This document shows, piece after piece, positions 24,603 to 32,494 of a stretch of 64,000 nucleotides of DNA. This DNA is from Alicyclobacillus sp. SO9 (GTDB lineage Bacteria; Bacillota; Bacilli; Alicyclobacillales; Alicyclobacillaceae): assembly GCF_016406125.1 (NCBI RefSeq), contig NZ_CP066339.1, forward strand, positions 1,178,001 through 1,242,000. The letters are read 5' to 3'. Below the pieces are notes generated by a model that worked only from the letters and a program-made list of their open reading frames with translations, was not told the DNA's origin and made no database searches. Positions within the stretch are counted from its first letter, which is position 1. The number at the start of each line of letters is the position of its first letter. A program made the translations under genes and the position numbers.

Positions 24603-26699
24603 ATGAATTATTTTGTAATTAAGGACCAGGACATGTTCTTGCTGACAGACCAAGAAGGCAACATTTTGCCCGGAACAGAGAAAGGGCTGTATGTTCAAGA
24701 CACGCGGTTTTTAGACCAGTATGAACTCAAATTTAACCAGGGGCCCCTCGTTGGCTTGCATGGTTCCTGCGAGGAAAATTATATATCCCGCGTTTATTTA
24801 ACCAACGCTGAAGAAATACGGAATGGAAAGGTGCAACTGCGGCCGGAACAAGTTGAGGTGAAGCGCGAGCAGGTTGTGTACAAAAAAGTTTTTTACGAGC
24901 GGATCACGTTGACCAATTTTTCCCGAGAATCACTGAATGTTACGTTGTCCTTAGCTGTCTCCAGTCGCTTTTCCGATCTCTTTGAAGTACGCGGTGCGGT
25001 TCGAGAAAAACGCGGGATTGAACTTCCTGCAAAGGTTGCCTCGAAATCCGTTTCATTCGGCTACCGGGGGCTTGATGATATAGAAAGATGGACTCATGTC
25101 CAGTGTGATGAAGCTACAGATACGTTCAAAAATGGATTTGAAATTACCGAATTGCTTATCCCGAATAAGCCGTTTGTGATAAATATTACTGTGGTTACGG
25201 ACATAGCGAATCAAAGGGCTGAAGTCAAAGGCTTCTCCGAAGCTCTCTACAACCTTGAAAGTGACTATAAGAAATGGGAAGAACAGTCCTTGCAGGTCAC
25301 AACTGACAGTGAAGTCTTTAACAAGATGATAGGGCGGGGACTCAGGGACCTCCGTACCCTGTTAACGGATTTGGGAGACGGCCCTTTTCCTGTGGCCGGC
25401 ATTCCGTGGTTTGCTGTACCGTTTGGCCGCGACAGTCTGATAGCTGCGTTGCAGATGCTGCAGTTCAAGCCATCAGTCGCTCGCGGGACCCTGCGTACCT
25501 TGGCCAGATTGCAAGGACAGGAACTCAACGAGTGGCGGGTTGAGCAACCTGGGAAGATTGTCCACGAAGTTCGCCGAGGAGAAATGGCCAATCTGGACGA
25601 GATTCCGTTTAAGAAGTACTACGGGTCAGTTGACAGCACGCCGCTGTTCCTGATTCTTGCTGCGAAGTATTACAAATTAACCGGTGACAGAGAACTCATA
25701 AATGAGCTCATGCCGCATTTTAAACAGGCACTTTTGTGGCTGGATGATTTTGGGGATTTGGATGGTGACGGTTTCGTGGAATACCATTCAAATCAGGACA
25801 AGGGCCTCTCGGTCCAATCCTGGAAAGACTCCTACGACTCCATGATCCATACGGACGGTGAAATCGCACAAAGCCCGATGGCTGTTTCGGAAGTACAAGG
25901 GTACGTGTATGCGGCCAAACAACTCTGGGGAGAACTGCTGCGCGAGTTTGGGCAGGACGCCCGAGCAGAGGAACTGACCCGTGCTGCAAACTCTCTAAAG
26001 GAGCAGTTTAATAAAGAATTTTGGATGGAAGACCGCCAGTATTTCGCCATTGCATTAGATGGTAACAAAAATCAAGTTCAAACCATTACGTCAGACCCAG
26101 GGCAATGCCTCTGGACAGGTATTGTTGATCATCGCTACGTTTCGGCCGTAGTGAATCAGCTGATGAAACCAGGACTGTTTTCAGGGTGGGGCGTCAGAAC
26201 GATGAGCGCTGAAGAATTGGTTTACAATCCAATCAGCTATCACAACGGCTCTGTCTGGGCACACGATAATTCGCTAATACTGCTTGGTCTGGCAGTTTCA
26301 GGGAAGGCAAAGGCCGTGAATCAATTGTTTGCTGCATTACTCAGCGCCAGCGAAGAGTTTGAGTATCAGAGGTTGCCGGAGTTATTTTGCGGCCATGGTT
26401 CGGATGTGGGAACCATTGTCCAATATCCCGTTGCTTGTATGCCGCAAGCCTGGGCAGCTGGAACGCCCTTGGCCATGGTCGAAGCAATCATGGGCTTAAA
26501 GGTTGACGCGAACGCTCGCCAACTGCTTCTTCGCCCCACATGGCCGCAGGGAATTACAACGATTCGGTGCATGAATATGCAAGTGGGAACAGATATTGTG
26601 TCCTTCGAATTAAATTATGAAACCGGATTGAAGGTTCTTAAAGCTTCGGGTTATGAGTTTGTCGTCGAAAATGCTGCATTTGCTGAAAGCACGCGCTGA
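24603..26699 (+). CDS. Amylo-alpha-1,6-glucosidase (glycogen-debranching type)
   Basis: About 698 residues from ATG 24603, which follows GGGAGCGGAGAG; an upstream ATG at 24570 adds 11 polar residues without a good site. An N-terminal beta-sandwich (about 1-240; MNYFVIKDQDMFLLTDQEG, YVQDTRFLDQYEL) precedes an (alpha/alpha)-barrel with FPVAGIPWFAVPFGRDSL, KIVHEVRRGEM, KKYYGSVDSTPLF, SVQSWKDSYDSM, NPISYHNGSVWAHDN and CMPQAWAAGTP. No signal peptide is seen, so it should act in the cytosol on imported alpha-1,6-branched or linked oligosaccharides. It is a paralogue of the enzymatic half of the LacI fusion and closes the operon. Confidence 0.92.
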   Translation: MNYFVIKDQDMFLLTDQEGNILPGTEKGLYVQDTRFLDQYELKFNQGPLVGLHGSCEENYISRVYLTNAEEIRNGKVQLRPEQVEVKREQVVYKKVFYERITLTNFSRESLNVTLSLAVSSRFSDLFEVRGAVREKRGIELPAKVASKSVSFGYRGLDDIERWTHVQCDEATDTFKNGFEITELLIPNKPFVINITVVTDIANQRAEVKGFSEALYNLESDYKKWEEQSLQVTTDSEVFNKMIGRGLRDLRTLLTDLGDGPFPVAGIPWFAVPFGRDSLIAALQMLQFKPSVARGTLRTLARLQGQELNEWRVEQPGKIVHEVRRGEMANLDEIPFKKYYGSVDSTPLFLILAAKYYKLTGDRELINELMPHFKQALLWLDDFGDLDGDGFVEYHSNQDKGLSVQSWKDSYDSMIHTDGEIAQSPMAVSEVQGYVYAAKQLWGELLREFGQDARAEELTRAANSLKEQFNKEFWMEDRQYFAIALDGNKNQVQTITSDPGQCLWTGIVDHRYVSAVVNQLMKPGLFSGWGVRTMSAEELVYNPISYHNGSVWAHDNSLILLGLAVSGKAKAVNQLFAALLSASEEFEYQRLPELFCGHGSDVGTIVQYPVACMPQAWAAGTPLAMVEAIMGLKVDANARQLLLRPTWPQGITTIRCMNMQVGTDIVSFELNYETGLKVLKASGYEFVVENAAFAESTR

Positions 26700-26789
26700 A
26701 GTGTCTTTTATCGAACTCCGTCCATAACGAAACTCCATCCACAAAGAAGATCCAAGCATGGCTAAACGCCATTCACAGAAAGTGTGCTA

Positions 26790-26812
26790 AGGGAGCCGAA
26801 ATGCGGCTCCCT
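26790..26812 (+). terminator. Hairpin after debranching-enzyme gene
   Basis: AGGGAGCCG (26790-26798) pairs with CGGCTCCCT (26804-26812) over a 5-base loop. Few U residues follow, so termination may need help from a factor. Confidence 0.6.
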
Positions 26813-26972
26813 AACCTGCGTCCAGTAAGGTTCTTATGGCTATTATTTTATGTTTTGGATGACAAATATACTTTCCCATGTGTAAAATGTAATTGTCAAC
26901 TGACTTAGTCTTACCGCATCGTGCGGCGCTCTTGAAAAAATGTGTGGAGTCGAGATATGGAGGGACAATACG

Positions 26973-28061
26973 ATGCTGACGAATCGCGTGCGCCAGGTCC
27001 GGCAACGCTTACAAATGTCACAGGCTGATGTGGCAAAACGTATTGGTATTTCCCGCCAAGCGTTGCGTTACATTGAGACAGGGGAGACGGTTCCCAACAC
27101 TTTTACTGCTTTGCGTCTGGCACAGGTCTTCTCTGTTCGGGTGGAAGACTTGTTTCAGACTCTGGACGAGGAGGCGGTGAGAGTGGCGGCGGCGGCAGAT
27201 GAGGATGTATCAGAGGGCGATCGCGTTTTTCTCTCTGACACAGGCAACAGGCTTGCTGCACACCGGGTGCACCCAATTGCGACCAGCACTCGTCATGGAC
27301 ATGCAGATGCTGTGGTTCACGAAGTGCTCGGGAATCAGCAGGTGCGCATCCAAGCCTCCCCCTACCGAACTTTGGAACCTGGAGTCGTCATTGCCGGCTG
27401 TGACCCAGGTTTGCAACTTCTCTCGGATACTGCAGCAAACACCACGAAACAGCAGGTGATGTGGCGTAATGCAGATAACAGGCGGGCAAAACACCTTTTA
27501 ACAGAGGGACTTGTGCACGCTGCGGCCGTACACATCCCAGTGACTCTGAGCGCTGCTGCCGATGCCGACAGCAGCTTTGAAAGACATGATGGGATTCGTA
27601 AGTTTCACTTTGCCTCGTGGCAATTGGGCTGGGTCGTCAAACAGGGTAACCCGAAAGGGTTTCAAGAGGCTTCCAATTTCTTGACAGGGCGGTTTCGACT
27701 TGCCAATCGGCACTCAGGGGCGGGGACCCGAAAACTGCTCGAACAGTTGCTTGCGGATGCAGGAGTAGATCCAGCACAAGTGCCTGGGTATGACTTTGAA
27801 CTAGGCAGTCATTTGGAAGTCGCGTTAGCCGTGGAGAACGGAGCAGCAGATGTTGGAATTGCACTGTCCTCCGTCGCGGGACCGCTGCGACTTCAGTTCA
27901 TGCCGATTCATACAGAACGGTGTGAACTGTGGGTTCCGTCTCAGCATTTGCGCCAAGATTCGGTTCAAGCCATGGTGGATGCGCTCGTGTCCGATCCCTT
28001 TCGCTGGGAACTGGCAGCTGTCGGCGACTACGACGTTGCGAACACAGGACTGGAACTTTGA
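26973..28061 (+). CDS. XRE-type HTH regulator fused to a substrate-binding domain
   Basis: About 362 residues from ATG 26973 (TATGGAGGGAC upstream; the frame is open to 26940). Residues 1-65 form a Cro/CI-type helix-turn-helix (RLQMSQADVAKRIGISRQAL, ETGETVPNTFTALRLAQVF). A middle section (about 75-190) has beta-rich character. The C-terminal half resembles a type-2 periplasmic-binding fold as in MoeA/LysR-linked PBP-like domains (RFRLANRHSGAGTRKLLEQLL, VALAVENGAADVGIA). It lies 44 bp upstream of the oxyanion ABC operon, so it probably senses molybdate, tungstate or a cofactor product and controls that operon. The ligand is inferred from neighbours. Confidence 0.85.
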   Translation: MLTNRVRQVRQRLQMSQADVAKRIGISRQALRYIETGETVPNTFTALRLAQVFSVRVEDLFQTLDEEAVRVAAAADEDVSEGDRVFLSDTGNRLAAHRVHPIATSTRHGHADAVVHEVLGNQQVRIQASPYRTLEPGVVIAGCDPGLQLLSDTAANTTKQQVMWRNADNRRAKHLLTEGLVHAAAVHIPVTLSAAADADSSFERHDGIRKFHFASWQLGWVVKQGNPKGFQEASNFLTGRFRLANRHSGAGTRKLLEQLLADAGVDPAQVPGYDFELGSHLEVALAVENGAADVGIALSSVAGPLRLQFMPIHTERCELWVPSQHLRQDSVQAMVDALVSDPFRWELAAVGDYDVANTGLEL

Positions 28062-28104
28062 CGAGGATTACATACCATGCATATGCAACGGGAGGTTATA
28101 ATCT

Positions 28105-29187
28105 ATGAATAAATGGAAGGTTGGGTTCAGAGGCACCGCTGTAGCGGCCGTGAGTTTGTCTGCTCTGACTTTGGCGGGGTGTGGTAACAGCGGAACAGGC
28201 ACTAACAGCGGCAACGGGAGCAGTGCAACGGGATCGAACACCGTAAACAGTTCTTCAAATACTGCTGGAAACGGCGCAAAGACGTCAGGCGAAAGCAAGG
28301 GAATCGCGCACATTGCGTATGCGGGATCGCTGCAACTGGCCAACAACAAATACGTTGGGCCCGCTTTTCAAAAACAGTCGGGATATACCTTTCAGGGTCG
28401 CGGGGGCGGGTCCTTTGCTGTCGCGAACTTGATTAAGTCCGGCGAAATTCAGGCTGACGCCTTTGAAAGTGTCGGCACGGCGCCAATCCAGGCCCTGGGC
28501 AGCAAATATGCAGATTGGGCCGTAGGGTTTGCCAGTTCCCCGCTGGTGATTGCGTACTCGGAAAAGAGTCCGTTTGCAAAGCAACTGGATGCAATTCGCA
28601 AGGGTCAGAAGCCCATTAGCGATTTGTTCACGCTCATGGAAAAACCTAGTTTTCACTTGGGGCGTACGAATCCGCAAACGGATCCGCAAGGGCAGGCATT
28701 TGTGTTCATGATGCGCCTGGCTCAGTCCCAGTTAAAACTTCCGGCGGGGACTGCCGCGAAAGTGCTTGGCGGCGTCAACAATAGTAAGCAAATCTTCTCG
28801 GAGACCGGGATTTTATCACGTTTGCAGGCAGGCCAGTTAGATGCAACCAGCGCATATCAATCGGAAGCCATCCAAAGGAACTTGCCCTACATTAAACTGC
28901 CAGACTCGATTAATCTCGGCAATCCGAAGAAAGCCAAGCTGTATGCCACTGCCAAACTTAAACTAAAGAACGGGAAAACGGTCAGCGGCAAACCGCTTGA
29001 GATTTATGTGGCGGCTCTGAAGACTGCGCCTGACGGTCAAGCGGCGGACAGTTTTATCCACTTTGTGCTGTCCCAAAAGGGGCTCAACCTGTATAAACAA
29101 AATGGCTATCAGTTGACGCCGGCAAAAGTCTGGGGTAACAAAGCGAACATACCGGGCAGCATTCAGTCCGAGCTGAAACAGCCGTGA
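28105..29187 (+). CDS. Molybdate/tungstate-type ABC substrate-binding lipoprotein
   Basis: A 360-residue exported binding protein. The lipobox is LTLAGCGNSG (Cys about 26), followed by a long Asn/Ser/Gly/Thr-rich tether to about residue 62. The mature domain starts with GIAHIAYAGSLQLANNKYVGPAF, matching the AGSL start of WtpA/ModA-type oxyanion-binding proteins, and has HLGRTNPQTDPQGQAFVFM, close to the GRTDP motif of WtpA. The substrate is therefore molybdate or tungstate; which one cannot be told. GGGAGG precedes the ATG. Its stop overlaps the permease start by 4 bases. Confidence 0.85.
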   Translation: MNKWKVGFRGTAVAAVSLSALTLAGCGNSGTGTNSGNGSSATGSNTVNSSSNTAGNGAKTSGESKGIAHIAYAGSLQLANNKYVGPAFQKQSGYTFQGRGGGSFAVANLIKSGEIQADAFESVGTAPIQALGSKYADWAVGFASSPLVIAYSEKSPFAKQLDAIRKGQKPISDLFTLMEKPSFHLGRTNPQTDPQGQAFVFMMRLAQSQLKLPAGTAAKVLGGVNNSKQIFSETGILSRLQAGQLDATSAYQSEAIQRNLPYIKLPDSINLGNPKKAKLYATAKLKLKNGKTVSGKPLEIYVAALKTAPDGQAADSFIHFVLSQKGLNLYKQNGYQLTPAKVWGNKANIPGSIQSELKQP

Positions 29188-29960
29188 CCATGCGCTGGCG
29201 TGCAACAGGCGGCGTGCTGGCATTGGTTGCTTTGCTTTGTGTCAGCTTTCTCTTGCTGCCACTAGCGGCCCTGCTGCTGCACATTCCATGGAGCAGCTTG
29301 TGGCAGGTTTGGTCTTCGGAAGGCGCGAGTGCACTGCGGCTCTCTCTGATGACTGCCGTTATCAGCATGGCGGTCATCGTTGTCTTTGGCACGCCCCTCG
29401 GCTGGCTCTTAGCGCGGGGCCGCAGCCGGCTGTGGCAATGGGTCGAATACCTCATGCTGATTCCGTTACTGATGCCGCCTCTGGTTCTCGGCCTGCTCTT
29501 AATCTACTTTTACGGTCCTTACGGCACAGTAGGCAAGTTCTTGGGTATATGGCACCTGTCTGCAACGAATACAGCGTTAGCAGTCGTCATCGCCCAAATC
29601 TACGAGTCTATTCCTTACTACGTATTTTCAGCCCAGGGTGCGTTTCATCAGGTCGATGCCATTCATGAGCAAATCTCCTGGTCTCTCGGCGTGGGTCCCT
29701 GGAAGACCTTTCGGCAAATCACCTTGCCGTTGGCACTGCCTGGAATGACGGTGGGATTTATGATGGCTTTCGCGCGGGCAGTCGGAGCCTTCGGTGCAGT
29801 TGTCGTTGTAGCCTATTATCCACATACACTGCCCATCAGCGTGTGGATCGCGTTACAAGAAAAAGGGCTGCCAACAGCCCTTCCGCTTGCCTTGCTGTTA
29901 TTGCTCATTTCCATGCCGCTGCCTCTGGCAGCGGTACTTTGGAGGAGGCTGCATGCTTAA
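29184..29960 (+). CDS. modB: Molybdate/tungstate-type ABC permease
   Basis: A 258-residue inner-membrane permease with about six helices. The EAA-type cytoplasmic loop is IHEQISWSLGVGPWKTFRQITLPLALPG. Motifs LMLIPLLMPPLVLGLLLIYF and FARAVGAFGAVVVVA are typical of ModB/WtpB. The start GTG at 29184 overlaps the stop of the binding-protein gene; ATG at 29190 is an alternative. The gene overlaps the ATPase start by 8 bases, so translation of the three transporter genes is coupled. Confidence 0.88.
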   Translation: MTMRWRATGGVLALVALLCVSFLLLPLAALLLHIPWSSLWQVWSSEGASALRLSLMTAVISMAVIVVFGTPLGWLLARGRSRLWQWVEYLMLIPLLMPPLVLGLLLIYFYGPYGTVGKFLGIWHLSATNTALAVVIAQIYESIPYYVFSAQGAFHQVDAIHEQISWSLGVGPWKTFRQITLPLALPGMTVGFMMAFARAVGAFGAVVVVAYYPHTLPISVWIALQEKGLPTALPLALLLLLISMPLPLAAVLWRRLHA

Positions 29961-31014
29961 ACTACATCTCAAGCTCCCGCGACGCTATTTTCATATGAAT
30001 GTGGACTTTGCGGTTCCAAAAGGATCTATTTATTGCTTGTATGGACCGTCGGCAGCAGGAAAATCCAGCATTCTGTCAGTCTTATCCGGGTTCGAAACAG
30101 GCTATGACGAAGTGAAAATAGAATGGGACGGGTCGGTGTTGCTGGAATCCGGTCCTGGCAGTGACAAGGCACGGTTTACGCCGGCCTGGAAACGAGGCAT
30201 TGGCTATTTAACACAATCCGTACCATTGTTTCCGCATTTAAGTGTACGTGACAACATTCGCTTTGGGATGAATCCGAGCCGCTTCTCCAAGGAGCAAGCT
30301 GCAGAAATGGAGGAATGGTACGAAGAGATTGTCGACCGCCTGGAACTCGAGCCCTACCTGTCAATGCGTCCAAAACAGTTGTCCGGAGGATTGACACAAC
30401 GTGCTGCACTGGCTCGTGCACTTGTTCCTCGTCCTCACCTCATGCTTTTGGACGAACCCTTCTCCGCTTTGGACTGGCAATCGCGCAACCACATGCAGGA
30501 AGTTGTTCTGGACTTTCAACGGCGCTTGCAAATGACAATTATCCTTGTGACCCATCAACTGGAAGAGGCCCAGAAGATGGCTGGTATCATCGGTGTTATC
30601 CATGACGGACAGATACTGCAAGAAGATTCACCTGATGCCTTGATGACAAGACCCCAAAATTGGAACGTAGCCAAACTTTTAGGTTATCAACACCTTTGGA
30701 AAGATGGGGGGAAGTACTATGCACTGCATCCCGACAGAGGTGTGGTTGTTCACGATGAACAGGATTCAAAATATGCAGATTTTAATTCATTTGAGTCAAT
30801 TGTAAAAATCCAGGGAACAGTCCAAGACCTGCTGTTGAAAGACGGGAGGAGGATTGTGAGATTGACCCCGCGCACTTCGGGCTTGGACTCGTCTTTTGCC
30901 ATTTCAGCACCAGTGCATGTCGCATTGTCACCGCTCCAGTCCGTGTGCAAAGGGGAGATTGTGACTGCTGTTTTTGTCGAACCGCCGGAGATAAAAGACT
31001 ATCCAACTCGTTGA
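29953..31014 (+). CDS. modC: Molybdate/tungstate-type ABC ATPase
   Basis: 353 residues from ATG 29953, set by GGAGGAGG at 29941; the open frame extends to 29887 inside the permease gene. Walker A GPSAAGKSS, Q-loop YLTQSVPLFPH, signature LSGGLTQRAALARAL, Walker B LMLLDEPFSALD and the switch His VTHQLEEA are all present. A C-terminal TOBE-like domain (about 285-350, with KIQGTVQDLLLKDGRRIVRL) is of the kind that binds oxyanion in ModC. It completes a regulator-binding protein-permease-ATPase operon. Confidence 0.9.
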   Translation: MLKLHLKLPRRYFHMNVDFAVPKGSIYCLYGPSAAGKSSILSVLSGFETGYDEVKIEWDGSVLLESGPGSDKARFTPAWKRGIGYLTQSVPLFPHLSVRDNIRFGMNPSRFSKEQAAEMEEWYEEIVDRLELEPYLSMRPKQLSGGLTQRAALARALVPRPHLMLLDEPFSALDWQSRNHMQEVVLDFQRRLQMTIILVTHQLEEAQKMAGIIGVIHDGQILQEDSPDALMTRPQNWNVAKLLGYQHLWKDGGKYYALHPDRGVVVHDEQDSKYADFNSFESIVKIQGTVQDLLLKDGRRIVRLTPRTSGLDSSFAISAPVHVALSPLQSVCKGEIVTAVFVEPPEIKDYPTR

Positions 31015-31289
31015 CATCAACGAATTGTGACAAACCTTTACATCATTCGGTCGTGACACCGTATCATCTTGCACGAGAACACACAATGTCTGCATACATC
31101 AAGACTACCGGGAATACAGGTACATGTACGATTTCTACTAAAACGTTGCAACATGCCATTGAAAAAATATGTAATCACTTTTTTTCGGTCGTTTTGGCAG
31201 GAATTTGTCAGGTATATGGAGAAGTATCGGGAGACGTAGTAGTGGGTCTGACAATCCTGAAACAAAACAGACATGGATGTGACAAATGT

Positions 31290-32474
31290 ATGCCTAATGG
31301 GCGCAGTTCTCGGTGGAAAATGGCGTTGTCTGTCGGTTCGCTTTTAACTCTGTCAGGGTTTTTTATACCTCACGCCAATGCAAGTTCACTTAGTCAAAAG
31401 AAACAGCAGTTGCAGAATTTAAAGAATCAAGCTTCTCAGAACTCGGCCCAACTTTCCAAGGATCAGCATCAAAAATCACAGTTCAAGCAACAGATTCAAG
31501 CCTATAGCGATTCTATTCAAAACTTAAAAGCCTCCATCTCAACAAATCAAAATCAAATGTCTTCTCTAAAGCAACAAATACAGCAAATGAACGATAAGAT
31601 AAACAAGACGCAAAGTCAGTTGCAGACAGATCAGAACAATGTGGCTCAAATGATCCGTGCGTCTTACGAAGATGGAAACGTTTCCTTTTTACAGGTGCTG
31701 TTTAAATCCACATCATGGTCAGACTTTCTAAATCGACTGAATGATTTGGCTGAAGTGACAAAAGCTCAGAAAGCACTTGTCAATCAAGTGACAACGCTGA
31801 AGAAGCAGTTGGAGCAGGAGCAACAGCAAAAGCAGAGCAGCTATCAGCATCTCTCGTCACGGAATGCACAACTGGCGGTTTTGGTGCAGGTTGACGCGCA
31901 ATTGGTCAAGAAAAAGAATCAAGCGATGAAACAGGTAACCCATGACGCACAAGTCAGGACGCAGCAAGCTGGTGTTCTCGAAAGTCAGATTCATCTGACA
32001 AAAAGCGAGGTTGCGGCGCTTCAAGCTCAGACCATAAGAGACGAAGCTAAGATGAAAAGCAAGTCATATTTGACTCAGGCTAAGCAATCCCTCGGCAACG
32101 CAAATACGAGCGCATTAATTTCCTTCGCAGAGAGGTTTGAAGGCAGGCCGTATGTGTGGGGCGGCACATCACCTTATCCTGGCTTCGACTGTTCTGGTTT
32201 TACCCAATATGTGTATGGACACTTTGGTATCAATTTGCCTCGTACTTCAGGTGCGCAGTTCGGTGTAGGACTTCCGGTCAGCCGGAATAACTTGAAGCCT
32301 GGAGACTTAGTGTTCTTCTCTACCTATGCGCCAGGCGCCTCACATGTGGGGATTTACATCGGCGGTGACCAGATGATTGACTCCGAAGACAGCGGGCTCA
32401 TGGTTACGAACTTGTTCAGCAATCCGTATTGGAGTGCGAGGTACATAGGTGCCCGAGACGTGATCCGACATTAA
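31290..32474 (+). CDS. Secreted NlpC/P60 peptidoglycan endopeptidase with coiled coil
   Basis: 394 residues from ATG 31290; the open frame back to 30945 overlaps the ATPase gene and looks non-coding. A signal peptide (MALSVGSLLTLSGFFIPHANA) is followed by a long Gln/Lys-rich coiled coil (about 30-260) like that of CwlO/PcsB hydrolases. The C-terminal NlpC/P60 domain carries the catalytic Cys in FDCSGFTQYVYG and His in ASHVGIYIGG. It should cut the gamma-D-Glu-diamino acid bond during wall growth. CwlO-type enzymes are controlled through FtsEX via the coiled coil; whether that applies here is inference. The upstream 275 bp hold no recognisable riboswitch. Confidence 0.92.
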   Translation: MPNGRSSRWKMALSVGSLLTLSGFFIPHANASSLSQKKQQLQNLKNQASQNSAQLSKDQHQKSQFKQQIQAYSDSIQNLKASISTNQNQMSSLKQQIQQMNDKINKTQSQLQTDQNNVAQMIRASYEDGNVSFLQVLFKSTSWSDFLNRLNDLAEVTKAQKALVNQVTTLKKQLEQEQQQKQSSYQHLSSRNAQLAVLVQVDAQLVKKKNQAMKQVTHDAQVRTQQAGVLESQIHLTKSEVAALQAQTIRDEAKMKSKSYLTQAKQSLGNANTSALISFAERFEGRPYVWGGTSPYPGFDCSGFTQYVYGHFGINLPRTSGAQFGVGLPVSRNNLKPGDLVFFSTYAPGASHVGIYIGGDQMIDSEDSGLMVTNLFSNPYWSARYIGARDVIRH

Positions 32475-32494
32475 TGTAGGCCTGTGTGTTTCAG

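Noticed and set aside
31015-31289. c-di-AMP (ydaO) riboswitch before the NlpC/P60 gene
   Set aside because: That class often precedes such genes, but I could not find its conserved core in this leader.
30945-31289. N-terminal extension of the NlpC/P60 protein
   Set aside because: It overlaps the ABC ATPase gene, would bury the signal peptide, and has no ribosome site.
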